Both the position numbers and the translations under genes were made by a program. This document shows, in pieces, positions 1 through 7,859 of a DNA stretch of 50,060 nt (position 1 is its first letter; each line of letters opens with the position of its first letter). Below the pieces are notes generated by a model. That model was not told the origin of the DNA. It was given only the letters and a program-made list of their open reading frames with translations, and ran no database searches. The stretch spans positions 1 through 50,060 of the forward strand of contig CAMNCV010000064.1 in NCBI GenBank assembly GCA_946534585.1. Reading direction: 5' to 3'. This DNA comes from an uncultured Prevotellaceae bacterium. Lineage in GTDB: Bacteria > Bacteroidota > Bacteroidia > Bacteroidales > Bacteroidaceae.

Positions 1-132
1 CTGACAGGCTATCAGTACAGCGAGATTATACGGGCCGTAAAGTCCACAATCAGACAACATCGTCCCAAGCAAGGGCTAAATCAGACAATCGAAAAATTAT
101 CTGCGGATTTTAGGGTGTACTTATTTAACTAG
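1..132 (+). CDS. C-terminal fragment of an unknown protein (left end outside window)
   Basis: An open frame runs from the window's first base to a TAG at 130-132, giving 43 residues that begin LTGYQYSEIIRAVKS and end ADFRVYLFN. The tail is basic and mixed in composition, so it could be the end of a real gene entering from the left. I do not recognise the family. It converges on the EpsG-like gene and the two reading frames overlap by 12 bases at their stops. An open stretch of this length can arise by chance, so it is a tentative call. Confidence 0.35.
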   Translation: MTGYQYSEIIRAVKSTIRQHRPKQGLNQTIEKLSADFRVYLFN

Positions 133-1227
133 TGTACAATAATACACATATATAAGTGTATATGAAGAACAGAGTACTGCCACAATAATCGTTGTAGTCG
201 TAAATCGCCTCTTATACCCCGATTCATATATTTTCGATAATAAAAATGAAGCCGGTATCAAAGCATACATAGAAAAACGCTCATACATCTCAAGGGTATT
301 ATAGTCAAAATCCAATAGAAATACGGAGGACGTCAAAGCCGTCCAAAAGGCATAACACCCAAATATTCTCGTATATTTAGAAAAAGTCTTAGCTTTATTC
401 TCAAAGACAGACATTATATACAGTATGGCAACCATATATATAGACAAATGAAATAAAACCTTCTCTACCAACTCTCCCATACCAAGGAAACGTTCTTCCT
501 CCTCCAAATACATTCGTGCCACATTTACTGTGCTCTGCATTCGTTCCTCGTGTTCTTGGGCAATAGACGCAATGTCCACGGAGTCTCCGTACAAATATAG
601 AACCGCAACCATACCCATTATCAATAACAAATAAACCCATTTTCCAAATCTATATGTAACAAATGCCATCGCTGCCATTGCTACTCCATAGGTTGCAGAT
701 TTATGTAAACTTAAAGAAGCTATCAGCAGAGCAATACCAGCGATTTGTAAGAATAGCATCTTTTTATTCTCATGCGCAATTAGAGCCAAACCAAGTAATA
801 TCACACACATTGCCAACGATGCCCTTGCATAAGAAAACCATATAAAATAGGTGGAAATGTACGTATAAACATAATTTTCTGGTTTCTTATCAATTATCCT
901 AAAAAGCAATAACAGCAGTATCAGACCTCCCCCCCAGATTACCAGACGAATTTCACCGTAAGACTCGAATGTCTGTGCCACCCAGTAATAGAAAGGCTCA
1001 AGATTAACACGAGCTCCCAATCTTGCCTCTTTAAACTCGTCTATATAATGATAGTAATCACCTCCCCAAAAAGCATATTCACAAAACAAGAACATTAGAA
1101 ATACAGACAACATGTATCTGAATTTGTCTCCATCCCTGCTCTTTACACCTTTATATGCCAATACCAGCATAAAAAGATATAATATCACATTAGAAAAGAC
1201 ATATAATGGTGTCTGCCCTGATTCCAT
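121..1227 (-). CDS. EpsG/Wzy-like polysaccharide polymerase, integral membrane protein
   Basis: A 368-residue, strongly hydrophobic protein with about ten predicted membrane segments starting near residue 10. The region around residues 50-75 (EYAFWGGDYYHYIDEF) is followed by LEPFYYW, the layout of EpsG-family proteins, which are thought to join polysaccharide repeat units in the inner membrane. It is the third minus-strand gene after a flippase and an acyltransferase, which supports a role in making a surface glycan (O-antigen, capsule or exopolysaccharide). Its DNA is visibly AT-richer than the region beyond 3800, as is usual for exchangeable glycan loci. Polymerases diverge quickly, so another Wzy-type family is possible; the sugar substrate cannot be read from the sequence. 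Confidence 0.72.
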   Translation of the reverse strand: MESGQTPLYVFSNVILYLFMLVLAYKGVKSRDGDKFRYMLSVFLMFLFCEYAFWGGDYYHYIDEFKEARLGARVNLEPFYYWVAQTFESYGEIRLVIWGGGLILLLLLFRIIDKKPENYVYTYISTYFIWFSYARASLAMCVILLGLALIAHENKKMLFLQIAGIALLIASLSLHKSATYGVAMAAMAFVTYRFGKWVYLLLIMGMVAVLYLYGDSVDIASIAQEHEERMQSTVNVARMYLEEEERFLGMGELVEKVLFHLSIYMVAILYIMSVFENKAKTFSKYTRIFGCYAFWTALTSSVFLLDFDYNTLEMYERFSMYALIPASFLLSKIYESGYKRRFTTTTIIVAVLCSSYTLIYVYYCTLVK

Positions 1228-1290
1228 TGCTTATTGAATGTTATAAATCTTTACGTCGTTAAACGTAATAAAGCTTAATAAAAAAGCAAA

Positions 1291-1833
1291 TTATATCCTT
1301 GACTTAATTAGTTGGGATGGGTTTCCCCCAACAATTGACCATTCAGGAAAATCCCGAACTAATACAGTTCGTGCCGCCACTATACTATGACTTGAAACTC
1401 TACGACCAGGAGTCATAAAGACATCACGACCAATCCACACGTCATCACCAATTATGGTTATCTTCTTATTCCCCATTCCCTGCTGGTTCATGGGGATATC
1501 TGTCTGATTATAATTATGGTTGATTTCCAAAATAAAGCAATTAGGTCCCATCATTACATCTTTTCCGATAATAGTACCGTTTGGAATGTGGGCATTTATG
1601 CCTATGCCACTATTATCTCCTATTTCCACGTCTATACCACTAGCGAACCAAGCCTTTCTCTCAATGTTTACATTCTTACCACATTTTTTGAAAATGTGCT
1701 TGCATAGGTAACGCATTACATAACCTCCTATATTGCCGTAGGTGTTACTGCATGGCAAGTACCGCGCTATGCCATAATACAAGACAAGGGCAACAAACTT
1801 TCCAAAACTAATTTGTTTGTTTTTTATATGCAT
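1291..1833 (-). CDS. Left-handed beta-helix (hexapeptide repeat) acyltransferase
   Basis: A 180-residue protein with hexapeptide-type repeats over roughly residues 65-170: a run such as GIGINAHIPNGTIIGKD, then ITIIGDDVWIGRDVFMTPG, then the end motif SIVGGNPSQLI typical of WcaF/Maa-like O-acetyltransferases. The histidine in the loop EINHNYNQ matches the usual catalytic region. It probably acetylates a sugar of the surface glycan or its lipid-linked precursor in the cytoplasm. Its ATG lies inside the flippase gene (26-base overlap), so the two are almost certainly translated from one message. The exact acceptor is unknown. Serine acetyltransferase is unlikely because the protein lacks that family's long N-terminal helical domain. 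Confidence 0.85.
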   Translation of the reverse strand: MHIKNKQISFGKFVALVLYYGIARYLPCSNTYGNIGGYVMRYLCKHIFKKCGKNVNIERKAWFASGIDVEIGDNSGIGINAHIPNGTIIGKDVMMGPNCFILEINHNYNQTDIPMNQQGMGNKKITIIGDDVWIGRDVFMTPGRRVSSHSIVAARTVLVRDFPEWSIVGGNPSQLIKSRI

Positions 1834-3286
1834 CGTATCTCTTGGTTATAAGTTGCTTCACCATGTCTCTTTCTGCAAATGCTACACATATTGCCGTAAC
1901 GAGCATATATACCAATACGAAGACAACAGTGACAGATATTTTTTTATAATCGCCATAGGCAATCCACCAAGGCATTAAGACAATTGACACTATAGAAAAT
2001 GTGGACGAACTCGGTACAAACCGTTTTAAATATGTTAGCAATCCTAATGAGATAGTATTATTCAGCAACATCTTCCAACTAAGAAAGAAACCTATAATAG
2101 CGACTATAAGTACAGCAATCATCGTCACCTCCATTGATATCCACCCAAAGGTCAATAGTATGACTGATGTCATAATTACCCTGATTATAGTATAGACGAA
2201 AGTGACATCTGTTTTCTTCATTGCGATGGCCACCAAGCCATTTGGATTAGAAGACATACCCCAAAAACTGCATATTGCCGTAATTCTCACTAAGTAAGTA
2301 GCCTCTATGTATTTCTCTCCATAGAAATAATATACAATGACATCTGCGAAAACAAACATAAAGCTCGTCAACAATGCATTGAGCAGAGATGTCTCACGCA
2401 CAAACTTACAGAACATTTCCCTTAATCTTGCTATATCATTCTGAAGCGAGGTCAGCACAGGCAAGAGTACCTTGTTCACAATAGCATTTGTCACAAACGA
2501 AAATTTCACCACAACCTCCTTGGACAAATTATACAGTCCCAGTTCGCTAACGTCAAAATATATGCCTATTACTATGATATCGAGCTTTGAGGATAGATAA
2601 TCAATAATCTGAGTTCCCATCTGGAACCCCCCGACTTTCATAAGTCCCTTAGTCTTTTTGTAGTCTATCCTCTGCAACTGCATCTTATATGTTGACTGGC
2701 CTGCCATGAAATTCCAGATGTTTATGATGGCAGCATGCGCAAGGGTTGATAATATCATGCTATAAACACCGAAAGACTGTAGTGCCAATATCAAAGCAAA
2801 GGGGATGGAGATGACAGCAGCAAGCATATTACGGATAGCTATAGTCTTGAAACGCATCTCTTTCTGCAACACTGTCTCATATAATCTGCCTATGCTGATA
2901 AAGAATAATTCAAACAGAACTATCGGCAACATTGATGCTATAGCTGCGTTTGAGTAGTAAGATGCAAACAATGATGATGATAGCGAGAGACATATCATTG
3001 TCACATTATATATAATAAACTGCAACCAAAACAAACTGACGAAATCTTGTTTCTCAAGATCTTTCTGCGACATTATTGCAGAAGAGAAACCTAAATCAGA
3101 GAACACCTGTACCATTCCCAAGGTCAGCGTCAGTATGGCTACGATGCCGAAATCACTTTTCTCAAGAAATCTCGAAAGTATCGAAAGGCGCAGCACTTGT
3201 GAAAGTCCATTGATTATGGTTGACACTGATGTCCAGCTAAGTCCTGAGAATATTGCCCTTTTACTGGCTTTCGTGTTTGTTTGCAT
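1808..3286 (-). CDS. Polysaccharide flippase (Wzx/MviN-like, oligosaccharide exporter superfamily)
   Basis: A 492-residue membrane protein with 12-14 hydrophobic segments. The start GLSWTSVSTIINGLSQVLRL and the following ILSRFLEKSDFG are characteristic of Wzx-type lipopolysaccharide biosynthesis proteins, which move undecaprenyl-linked repeat units across the inner membrane. It is the first gene of the glycan operon here and overlaps the acyltransferase. A promoter match lies about 140 bases upstream (3423-3454). Length and topology fit the family well. The repeat unit it carries is not deducible. Confidence 0.88.
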   Translation of the reverse strand: MQTNTKASKRAIFSGLSWTSVSTIINGLSQVLRLSILSRFLEKSDFGIVAILTLTLGMVQVFSDLGFSSAIMSQKDLEKQDFVSLFWLQFIIYNVTMICLSLSSSLFASYYSNAAIASMLPIVLFELFFISIGRLYETVLQKEMRFKTIAIRNMLAAVISIPFALILALQSFGVYSMILSTLAHAAIINIWNFMAGQSTYKMQLQRIDYKKTKGLMKVGGFQMGTQIIDYLSSKLDIIVIGIYFDVSELGLYNLSKEVVVKFSFVTNAIVNKVLLPVLTSLQNDIARLREMFCKFVRETSLLNALLTSFMFVFADVIVYYFYGEKYIEATYLVRITAICSFWGMSSNPNGLVAIAMKKTDVTFVYTIIRVIMTSVILLTFGWISMEVTMIAVLIVAIIGFFLSWKMLLNNTISLGLLTYLKRFVPSSSTFSIVSIVLMPWWIAYGDYKKISVTVVFVLVYMLVTAICVAFAERDMVKQLITKRYDAYKKQTN

Positions 3287-3422
3287 GTATCCGTCCTTCT
3301 ACTGTATTATCAAGTACTAATGCACACAATTCCTCCTCAGAACGCGCTTAACATTCTGAGGCAAAGAAGATTAGACAATAATCACTCTGCCACTTGGGAA
3401 AAATGGCATAGTAAGCTCTATG

Positions 3423-3454
3423 CAAATTTACTGCTTTTTTACGTCATTTGCAAG
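3423..3454 (-). promoter_or_regulatory. Promoter of the flippase-acyltransferase-polymerase operon
   Basis: Read on the minus strand there is a -7 box TAAATTTG (3430-3423) and a CTTG at the -33 position (3454-3451), separated by exactly 20 bases, which matches the Bacteroidetes primary sigma-factor pattern. The implied transcript start is near 3416, giving a leader of about 130 bases. Confidence 0.55.
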
Positions 3455-3559
3455 TATAACAGAAAAAAAATGCTGTCAAACAGTTTTTTTTTCGCAAACC
3501 CCGGGTTCTCTTACTTTTTTGCCGTTTTCCGTTTTGCCCCACACCGCCATACCCTCGCT

Positions 3560-3660
3560 ATGCAATCTGTATCTGATTACCATGCAATCAGTATCATATT
3601 ACATGGTAATCACTATGCTTTCACATGGTAATCCGTGTGCTTTTACTGGGTCATGCGTAT
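3560..3660. repeat. 22-bp degenerate tandem repeat array (locus A)
   Basis: Core words ATGC or ATGG recur at 3560, 3582, 3603 and 3625, with intermediate ATGC/GTGC at 3615 and 3637. The period is 21-22 bases with half-steps of 10 and 12. Units contain GATTACC, ATTACATGGTAAT and CTATGCTTTCAC. The same unit occurs at 5378, 21921 and 37630. It lies in the gap between the flippase promoter and the FadL-like gene and has no spacers or adjacent cas genes. Confidence 0.7.
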
Positions 3661-3686
3661 GTTGCTTGTTTCCAGACATAAGAATA

Positions 3687-3716
3687 GGGGCTATCATCCT
3701 CACGGACGATAGCCCC
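3687..3716. terminator. Hairpin, probable terminator of the FadL-like gene
   Basis: Perfect 9-base arms GGGGCTATC (3687-3695) and GATAGCCCC (3708-3716) enclose a 12-base loop, about 90 bases past the stop of the minus-strand porin gene. No strong U-tract follows on either strand, so it may be a stable 3' end rather than a classic intrinsic terminator. The rest of 3287-3806 holds only the flippase promoter and repeat locus A. Confidence 0.5.
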
Positions 3717-3806
3717 AAACAGTTTTAAAACCAATAAATGAAATTATAGGTATTTCCAATATATTACCACGGATAGGTTATCCTGTTCTGAATCCGTGGC
3801 ATCGTA

Positions 3807-5342
3807 TCAGAATGCAATGTCTATGCCGATGGCTCCCACACGGTTGGAGCGTGTGAAGGAGTTTTGTATGCCCGTCTCATCCACCTTGGTGGTATAGTCG
3901 TCGTAGCAGGTTTTGAAGTAGGCTGCGTTGACTGCCACCTTGTCGGTTATCTGGTATTTCAGTCCGAGGCCGTAGCTCCATGAATTGACTACAAACGAGA
4001 TGTCGTTGATATACTCGTCGGTGTTGCCGTAGCGCGTAATCTGGAAACCTCCGCTGACGGTGAGTTTCTTCGTGACGTCCCACTCGGCTCCACCCAGATA
4101 CTCGTTGGTACCGCTCTTGAGCATATCGTTTTTATTATCATAGCGCGTTGACACGCCCACCTCGTTCATCTTATAGTAGGTCTTCTTCGCTGCCTTGTCG
4201 TAGAAGTGATGGTAGCCGGCGTTGATACGCACCTGGTCGATGGGACTGTACTGCACGCCGAAACTGAGGAGCGATGGCTGGTCCTCGCGGATTGAAGTAC
4301 CGTCACGGAACTGGTTGACCGCATCAATGGCATGAGCTTCCTTGACGGTGGATTTGTTTTCCATATTCATCTTCGTGCGGAACTCATACTTTACGGCAAA
4401 GTTGAACTTATTCAGCCTGAGGTCGGCACCGAGTATCGGAGCGAAGCCCACGCCGCTCTGGTCTGACTGCAGGTTTACGCCCTCACGGTATGCCTCCACT
4501 GCCTGAAGTTTACGCACTGAGGTGTAGCCGTTGATAATATCGGCAGGCACTTCCTGGCCTGCGCGTGCGTATGTAGCAATGGCTTGTTCATACTGCGTAG
4601 CCGCACTGGTGATGTCTGACTTTATCTGATCATAGTACTGACCGAAGTCCACTCCGTCGGGGTTTGCTGCGGTGATTACGCGTATGTTGTCAATCTTTGC
4701 CTTATACGACGCAGAGCCGTAGAGTATGCGTATGCCGCCATATACGGAGAAGTTGTCAGTCACCTTGTAGGCCGTGCCGAGGGTGAAGCCGAAGTAGTAC
4801 TGCTTACCCTGCATGTAACTGTTGCAGTCGTAGCCACTGGTCACCTTGGCTCTGGACAGTCCTGCCTTTAAACCAAACTGACGAAGGCCTGCGGCTATCT
4901 GGCCTACGGCTCCCTCGAAGGAACCCAGTCCGTTGGCAAACTCACACTTACCGCCACCGCCGGTAACAGAGAAGTTGAACTGCCATGACCAGCGACCCTT
5001 GTTCCACACGGCCTGTACCGATGGCACGAACGGAGCAGAGGCCTTGCCTTCGTACTCCTGCGGCTGTCCGTTGAAGTCCTTGGAGAGTTCAAACACGGGG
5101 TTAGTAGTCTGTATGGTACGTGTCTGCCACGCTGCCTGCCAGTTGACGGAGAGCCACTTGCCCTCGCCCATCATAGCCACACCGGCCGGGTTAGAATATA
5201 CGCCGTCGATGCCGATGGCACCGTCACGAGCCGGATTGCGCAGGAAACTGACGCTCTGGTTAGTGTTTGTCAGCATGCCGCCGGCATTGGCTGAGAGGAT
5301 GGCAGCGCAGGCAAGTGCTGCCGAGAGTAATGTCTTTTTCAT
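3807..5342 (-). CDS. FadL/OmpP1-family outer-membrane transport protein
   Basis: A 511-residue protein starting MKKTLLSAALACAAILSANAGG, a clear Sec signal peptide. The mature part begins with the family's hallmark SVSFLRNPARDGAIGIDGVYSNPAGVAMM, where the NPA loops form the N-terminal hatch. The rest is alternating amphipathic strands ending in GAIGIDIAF with a terminal aromatic residue, as in beta-barrels. FadL relatives pass hydrophobic compounds such as fatty acids across the outer membrane. The frame stays open to an ATG at 5450, but a -7 box sits at 5428-5421 inside that extension, so the ATG at 5342 directly before the signal peptide is the better start. The substrate is unknown. Confidence 0.85.
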   Translation of the reverse strand: MKKTLLSAALACAAILSANAGGMLTNTNQSVSFLRNPARDGAIGIDGVYSNPAGVAMMGEGKWLSVNWQAAWQTRTIQTTNPVFELSKDFNGQPQEYEGKASAPFVPSVQAVWNKGRWSWQFNFSVTGGGGKCEFANGLGSFEGAVGQIAAGLRQFGLKAGLSRAKVTSGYDCNSYMQGKQYYFGFTLGTAYKVTDNFSVYGGIRILYGSASYKAKIDNIRVITAANPDGVDFGQYYDQIKSDITSAATQYEQAIATYARAGQEVPADIINGYTSVRKLQAVEAYREGVNLQSDQSGVGFAPILGADLRLNKFNFAVKYEFRTKMNMENKSTVKEAHAIDAVNQFRDGTSIREDQPSLLSFGVQYSPIDQVRINAGYHHFYDKAAKKTYYKMNEVGVSTRYDNKNDMLKSGTNEYLGGAEWDVTKKLTVSGGFQITRYGNTDEYINDISFVVNSWSYGLGLKYQITDKVAVNAAYFKTCYDDYTTKVDETGIQNSFTRSNRVGAIGIDIAF

Positions 5343-5377
5343 CTTTTTACCTGATGTTGCTTTTTCTTTGGTATTAC

Positions 5378-5392
5378 GATTGCATGGCAATC
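5378..5392. repeat. Single unit of the 22-bp repeat family in the porin leader
   Basis: GATTGCATGGCAATC is a near-perfect 15-base palindrome. It matches the half-units of the arrays at 3560, 21921 and 37630, and lies between the proposed promoter and the start of the FadL-like gene. Confidence 0.45.
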
Positions 5393-5420
5393 TGTCTTGC
5401 ATATTTTTATTTTCGATGGG

Positions 5421-5428
5421 CAAAATTA
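5421..5428 (-). promoter_or_regulatory. -7 box for the FadL-like gene
   Basis: CAAAATTA on the plus strand is TAATTTTG on the minus strand, a match to TAnnTTTG. No good -33 word is found 19-21 bases upstream. It supports the downstream start codon at 5342. Confidence 0.4.
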
Positions 5429-5537
5429 CTATATTTGTACGAATTATCATTGATGCTGTACTATTTTTCTTGTATGCGTTAACACAATTTTACACCTACA
5501 AGTGATATGAGTTGCCATTCAGCGTGTCATGAATTAT

Positions 5538-5632
5538 AGAAACAAATTACCGTAATCAACCGTGACTATCATAATACTATACTTGATAATATTACGTAAT
5601 CCTTGGTTAATTACGGTAATTGTCTGGTTTCT
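5538..5632. repeat. Long imperfect inverted repeat between glsB and the porin gene
   Basis: The left arm begins AGAAACAAATTACCGTAAT (5538-5561) and the right arm ends GGTTTCT (5605-5632), with ATTACGGTAATT complementary to the left arm. The 43 bases between are AT-rich. It directly follows the glsB stop on the minus strand, so it may be a 3' transcript-end structure; its size would also fit a small decayed transposable element. Confidence 0.5.
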
Positions 5633-5647
5633 ATGCAGCCGTAAGGC

Positions 5648-6652
5648 TTATCTTCCCATAAGGCGTTTCTTTATCAATATGTCAGCACCGCTGGTGATGT
5701 TGTCAAGGCACTCGGGGTGTTCCTTGACGTATGACTCTATGTGGCGCACTCGCTTCGACTCGAAGATTTCATCTACTGCGATGAGTATGCCCGTCTCCTC
5801 TACGTCGCCGAAGCCGTCGTTGATGGCTGTGCCGAAGAGTTTCATCGTGGGCGAGAGGTTCATGTAGGCATTGACCAGCGGCGGTATGTTGAAGCCAAGG
5901 GCCCGGATGCCTCCGTTGAGTATGCGGTAGTCTTCCTTGAAATCGCGACCGCAGAATATTTGTTCCAGCTCGTCTTCCGAGGTCTCAAGCTTCAGCGGGT
6001 GCATAGGATATACCAACCCTTCTGAATCACCGAAGTGTTTCTTGAGGAAATAGAGTATCATGTCACGGCCAAAGCGTATGTAGCTCGGATACATTGTCAT
6101 CTTGCCGAAGTAATATTTCATACGGGGGTTGATGACCATCAGCGCACCAAGTCCGTCCCACAAGTTGTCAAGCGCAAAGAGACTCTTGGCTCCCATCTTC
6201 GAACTCTGGTATTCAGGCGTGACAAACGAGCGGCCCAGTTCTATGGTATAGGGTGCATATTCCTTTATGAACTTGTCAGAAAAGCGGAACATGTGGCTTG
6301 TAGCCAGTATCGGCTGGCCATGCTCGTCATACTCCCACTCATCGCCCATCAGGTAGCGGTAGCCACCGATTATCTCCTGCGACTCGGGGTTCCACACGAT
6401 GAGCTGCTTGTAGCAATTATCGCAAGTATCAAACTCATCCCAGTCAAGTTCCATGCCTGTGCCGCCACCTGCCATGCGGAAGGTTATCTCGCGCAGGCGT
6501 CCTATCTCGCGCATAAGGTTGGGCGAGTCGTGGTAGGTGAATACGTAAATCTCGTTGTTTGAGCGATTGGTCATGCGCAGGCGCTTTTCAGGCGTCAGCT
6601 CTGCCAGCAGCAGCTCCTGCGGCACGGGGGGGATGATTTCCTTATAATTCAT
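5648..6652 (-). CDS. glsB: Glycine-lipid N-acyltransferase (OlsB-like GNAT fold)
   Basis: A 334-residue GNAT-type protein. The segment MREIGRLREITFRMAGGGTG followed by ELDWDEFD and YKQLIVWN is characteristic of OlsB-like enzymes that transfer a 3-hydroxyacyl chain from acyl carrier protein to an amino acid. In Bacteroides the homologue GlsB makes monoacylated glycine, the first step of glycine-lipid synthesis. The gene lies 38 bases after an O-acyltransferase gene (glsA-like), reproducing the Bacteroides pairing. It acts at the cytoplasmic face of the inner membrane. Ornithine as the acceptor is the main alternative, since GlsB and OlsB look alike by sequence. Confidence 0.8.
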   Translation of the reverse strand: MNYKEIIPPVPQELLLAELTPEKRLRMTNRSNNEIYVFTYHDSPNLMREIGRLREITFRMAGGGTGMELDWDEFDTCDNCYKQLIVWNPESQEIIGGYRYLMGDEWEYDEHGQPILATSHMFRFSDKFIKEYAPYTIELGRSFVTPEYQSSKMGAKSLFALDNLWDGLGALMVINPRMKYYFGKMTMYPSYIRFGRDMILYFLKKHFGDSEGLVYPMHPLKLETSEDELEQIFCGRDFKEDYRILNGGIRALGFNIPPLVNAYMNLSPTMKLFGTAINDGFGDVEETGILIAVDEIFESKRVRHIESYVKEHPECLDNITSGADILIKKRLMGR

Positions 6653-6690
6653 AGCTTATAATGCACAATTGCTAATGCATAATACATAAT

Positions 6691-7530
6691 TCATAATGAA
6701 TTCTGAATTGAATATACCTTCTTTCTTACCTCTTCTGCCCACTCTGCGGGTTTCTTCGACTTATCAAACGTCTGCCACGCTATGGGCTTGCCTATCGTCA
6801 CATGGAAGGTCTTGCCTGTGTTCTTAAACATCTCGTCGGCAAGAAACAGCATTGCGAAGTTGAATTTCAGTCTGAACAGTTTGCAGATATTTGCTATGCG
6901 GTAGAATTTCTCTGAGTTCTGCCCGTCAAAGTGTATGGGGACAATGTCGCGGTGCGTTTCCACGCTCTTCGTAATAAAGGTCTTATGCCACGGCAGGTCT
7001 TGTATTTTGCCGTCTATCTTGCGCGAACACAGTCCGGCTGGAAACATCACCATGTGATGGTCTGACCTGAAACCTTCTTCTACCATGCGGGGGAAGTCAC
7101 GGCTCTGCTTGCCGGTCTTGTTGATAGGTATGCACAGGGGAGCAAGCCCGGGCAGGTTCATCAGCAGGTCGTTGACCAGATAACGGAAGTTATCGTTGTA
7201 GCGTTCACCGATTATCGAACCCACTGCTACTCCGTCAATGCCACCCAGAGGATGGTTTGACACGAAGGTATAGCGACGTCCGTCGCTGTCGTCAGGCAGG
7301 TTTTCAAGTCCGGTGACCTCAATGGTATTGTCAAGATATGCAAGTCCGGCCTTCAGCCACGGAGTGCCCTGCAACTCACGTGCATCCCATAGGAAACTGT
7401 TGATTTCATCCTGATGCACTATCTTCTTCAGCCAGTTTACGGCAAAGCGAGGAACACTCCCTGCCTTGCTGCCCATCTTTGAGCGCAGTATGGCATCAAT
7501 GTCAATAGTCTTTTCTGTTACCTGTATCAC
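6691..7530 (-). CDS. glsA: Glycine-lipid O-acyltransferase (PlsC/OlsA-like)
   Basis: A 279-residue acyltransferase with the acceptor-site block FVSNHPLGGIDGVAVG near residues 90-105. The histidine and aspartate are five residues apart (HPLGGID), the variant seen in OlsA/GlsA-like enzymes rather than the classic HX4D of PlsC. A second block MVMFPAGLCSRK (about residues 160-170) corresponds to the FPEG region. The Bacteroides homologue adds the second acyl chain to the product of GlsB, giving diacylated glycine or serine-glycine lipids. The start codon is GTG at 7530. It is first in a two-gene operon with glsB. Its leader carries a duplicated 44-bp segment. Confidence 0.8.
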   Translation of the reverse strand: MIQVTEKTIDIDAILRSKMGSKAGSVPRFAVNWLKKIVHQDEINSFLWDARELQGTPWLKAGLAYLDNTIEVTGLENLPDDSDGRRYTFVSNHPLGGIDGVAVGSIIGERYNDNFRYLVNDLLMNLPGLAPLCIPINKTGKQSRDFPRMVEEGFRSDHHMVMFPAGLCSRKIDGKIQDLPWHKTFITKSVETHRDIVPIHFDGQNSEKFYRIANICKLFRLKFNFAMLFLADEMFKNTGKTFHVTIGKPIAWQTFDKSKKPAEWAEEVRKKVYSIQNSL

Positions 7531-7544
7531 TCTGTCTGATATAT

Positions 7545-7631
7545 TTGGTTTCTAACTCGCAATGTGGATTTCACGCAACTGAAATTGATTGGTTTCTAAC
7601 TCGCAATGTGGATTTCACGTAACTGAAATTG
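7545..7631. repeat. Two tandem 44-bp copies in the glsA leader
   Basis: The block starting TTGGTTTCTAACTCGCAATG at 7545 repeats at 7589 with a single C-to-T difference (7576 versus 7620). It lies downstream of the proposed minus-strand -7 box at 7639-7632, so both copies would be in the 5' untranslated RNA of glsA-glsB. Confidence 0.85.
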
Positions 7632-7639
7632 CAAAGTTA
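7632..7639 (-). promoter_or_regulatory. -7 box for glsA-glsB
   Basis: CAAAGTTA on the plus strand reads TAACTTTG on the minus strand. No clear -33 word is present. The implied leader is about 95 bases and contains the 44-bp duplication. Confidence 0.4.
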
Positions 7640-7762
7640 GTAATTTTTTCTTAATTAAACGATTGTTTACAATGCTAATTTCTCCACTTTATCATTTTTT
7701 CACGTTTCGCAGATACATCAATGTAATAAACCGCTAATGCAATACGTTATATTATATAAAAA

Positions 7763-7825
7763 TACTAACGGTACTAACGGCATTAATGATATTAACGTTA
7801 TTAACGATACTAACGTTATTAATGA
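7763..7825. repeat. Seven tandem 9-bp units upstream of the phosphoesterase
   Basis: Consecutive units are TACTAACGG, TACTAACGG, CATTAATGA, TATTAACGT, TATTAACGA, TACTAACGT and TATTAATGA, a regular 9-base period ending 34 bases before the ATG at 7860. Confidence 0.8.
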
Positions 7826-7859
7826 CTGAACACCAACCATACTAAAGAATAACAGCATC

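Noticed and set aside
4933..5505. 190-residue plus-strand frame over the porin gene start
   Set aside because: It is antisense to a well-supported FadL-like protein with signal peptide and has no family features.
6035..6562. 175-residue plus-strand frame over glsB
   Set aside because: Antisense shadow of a conserved acyltransferase; no recognisable domain.
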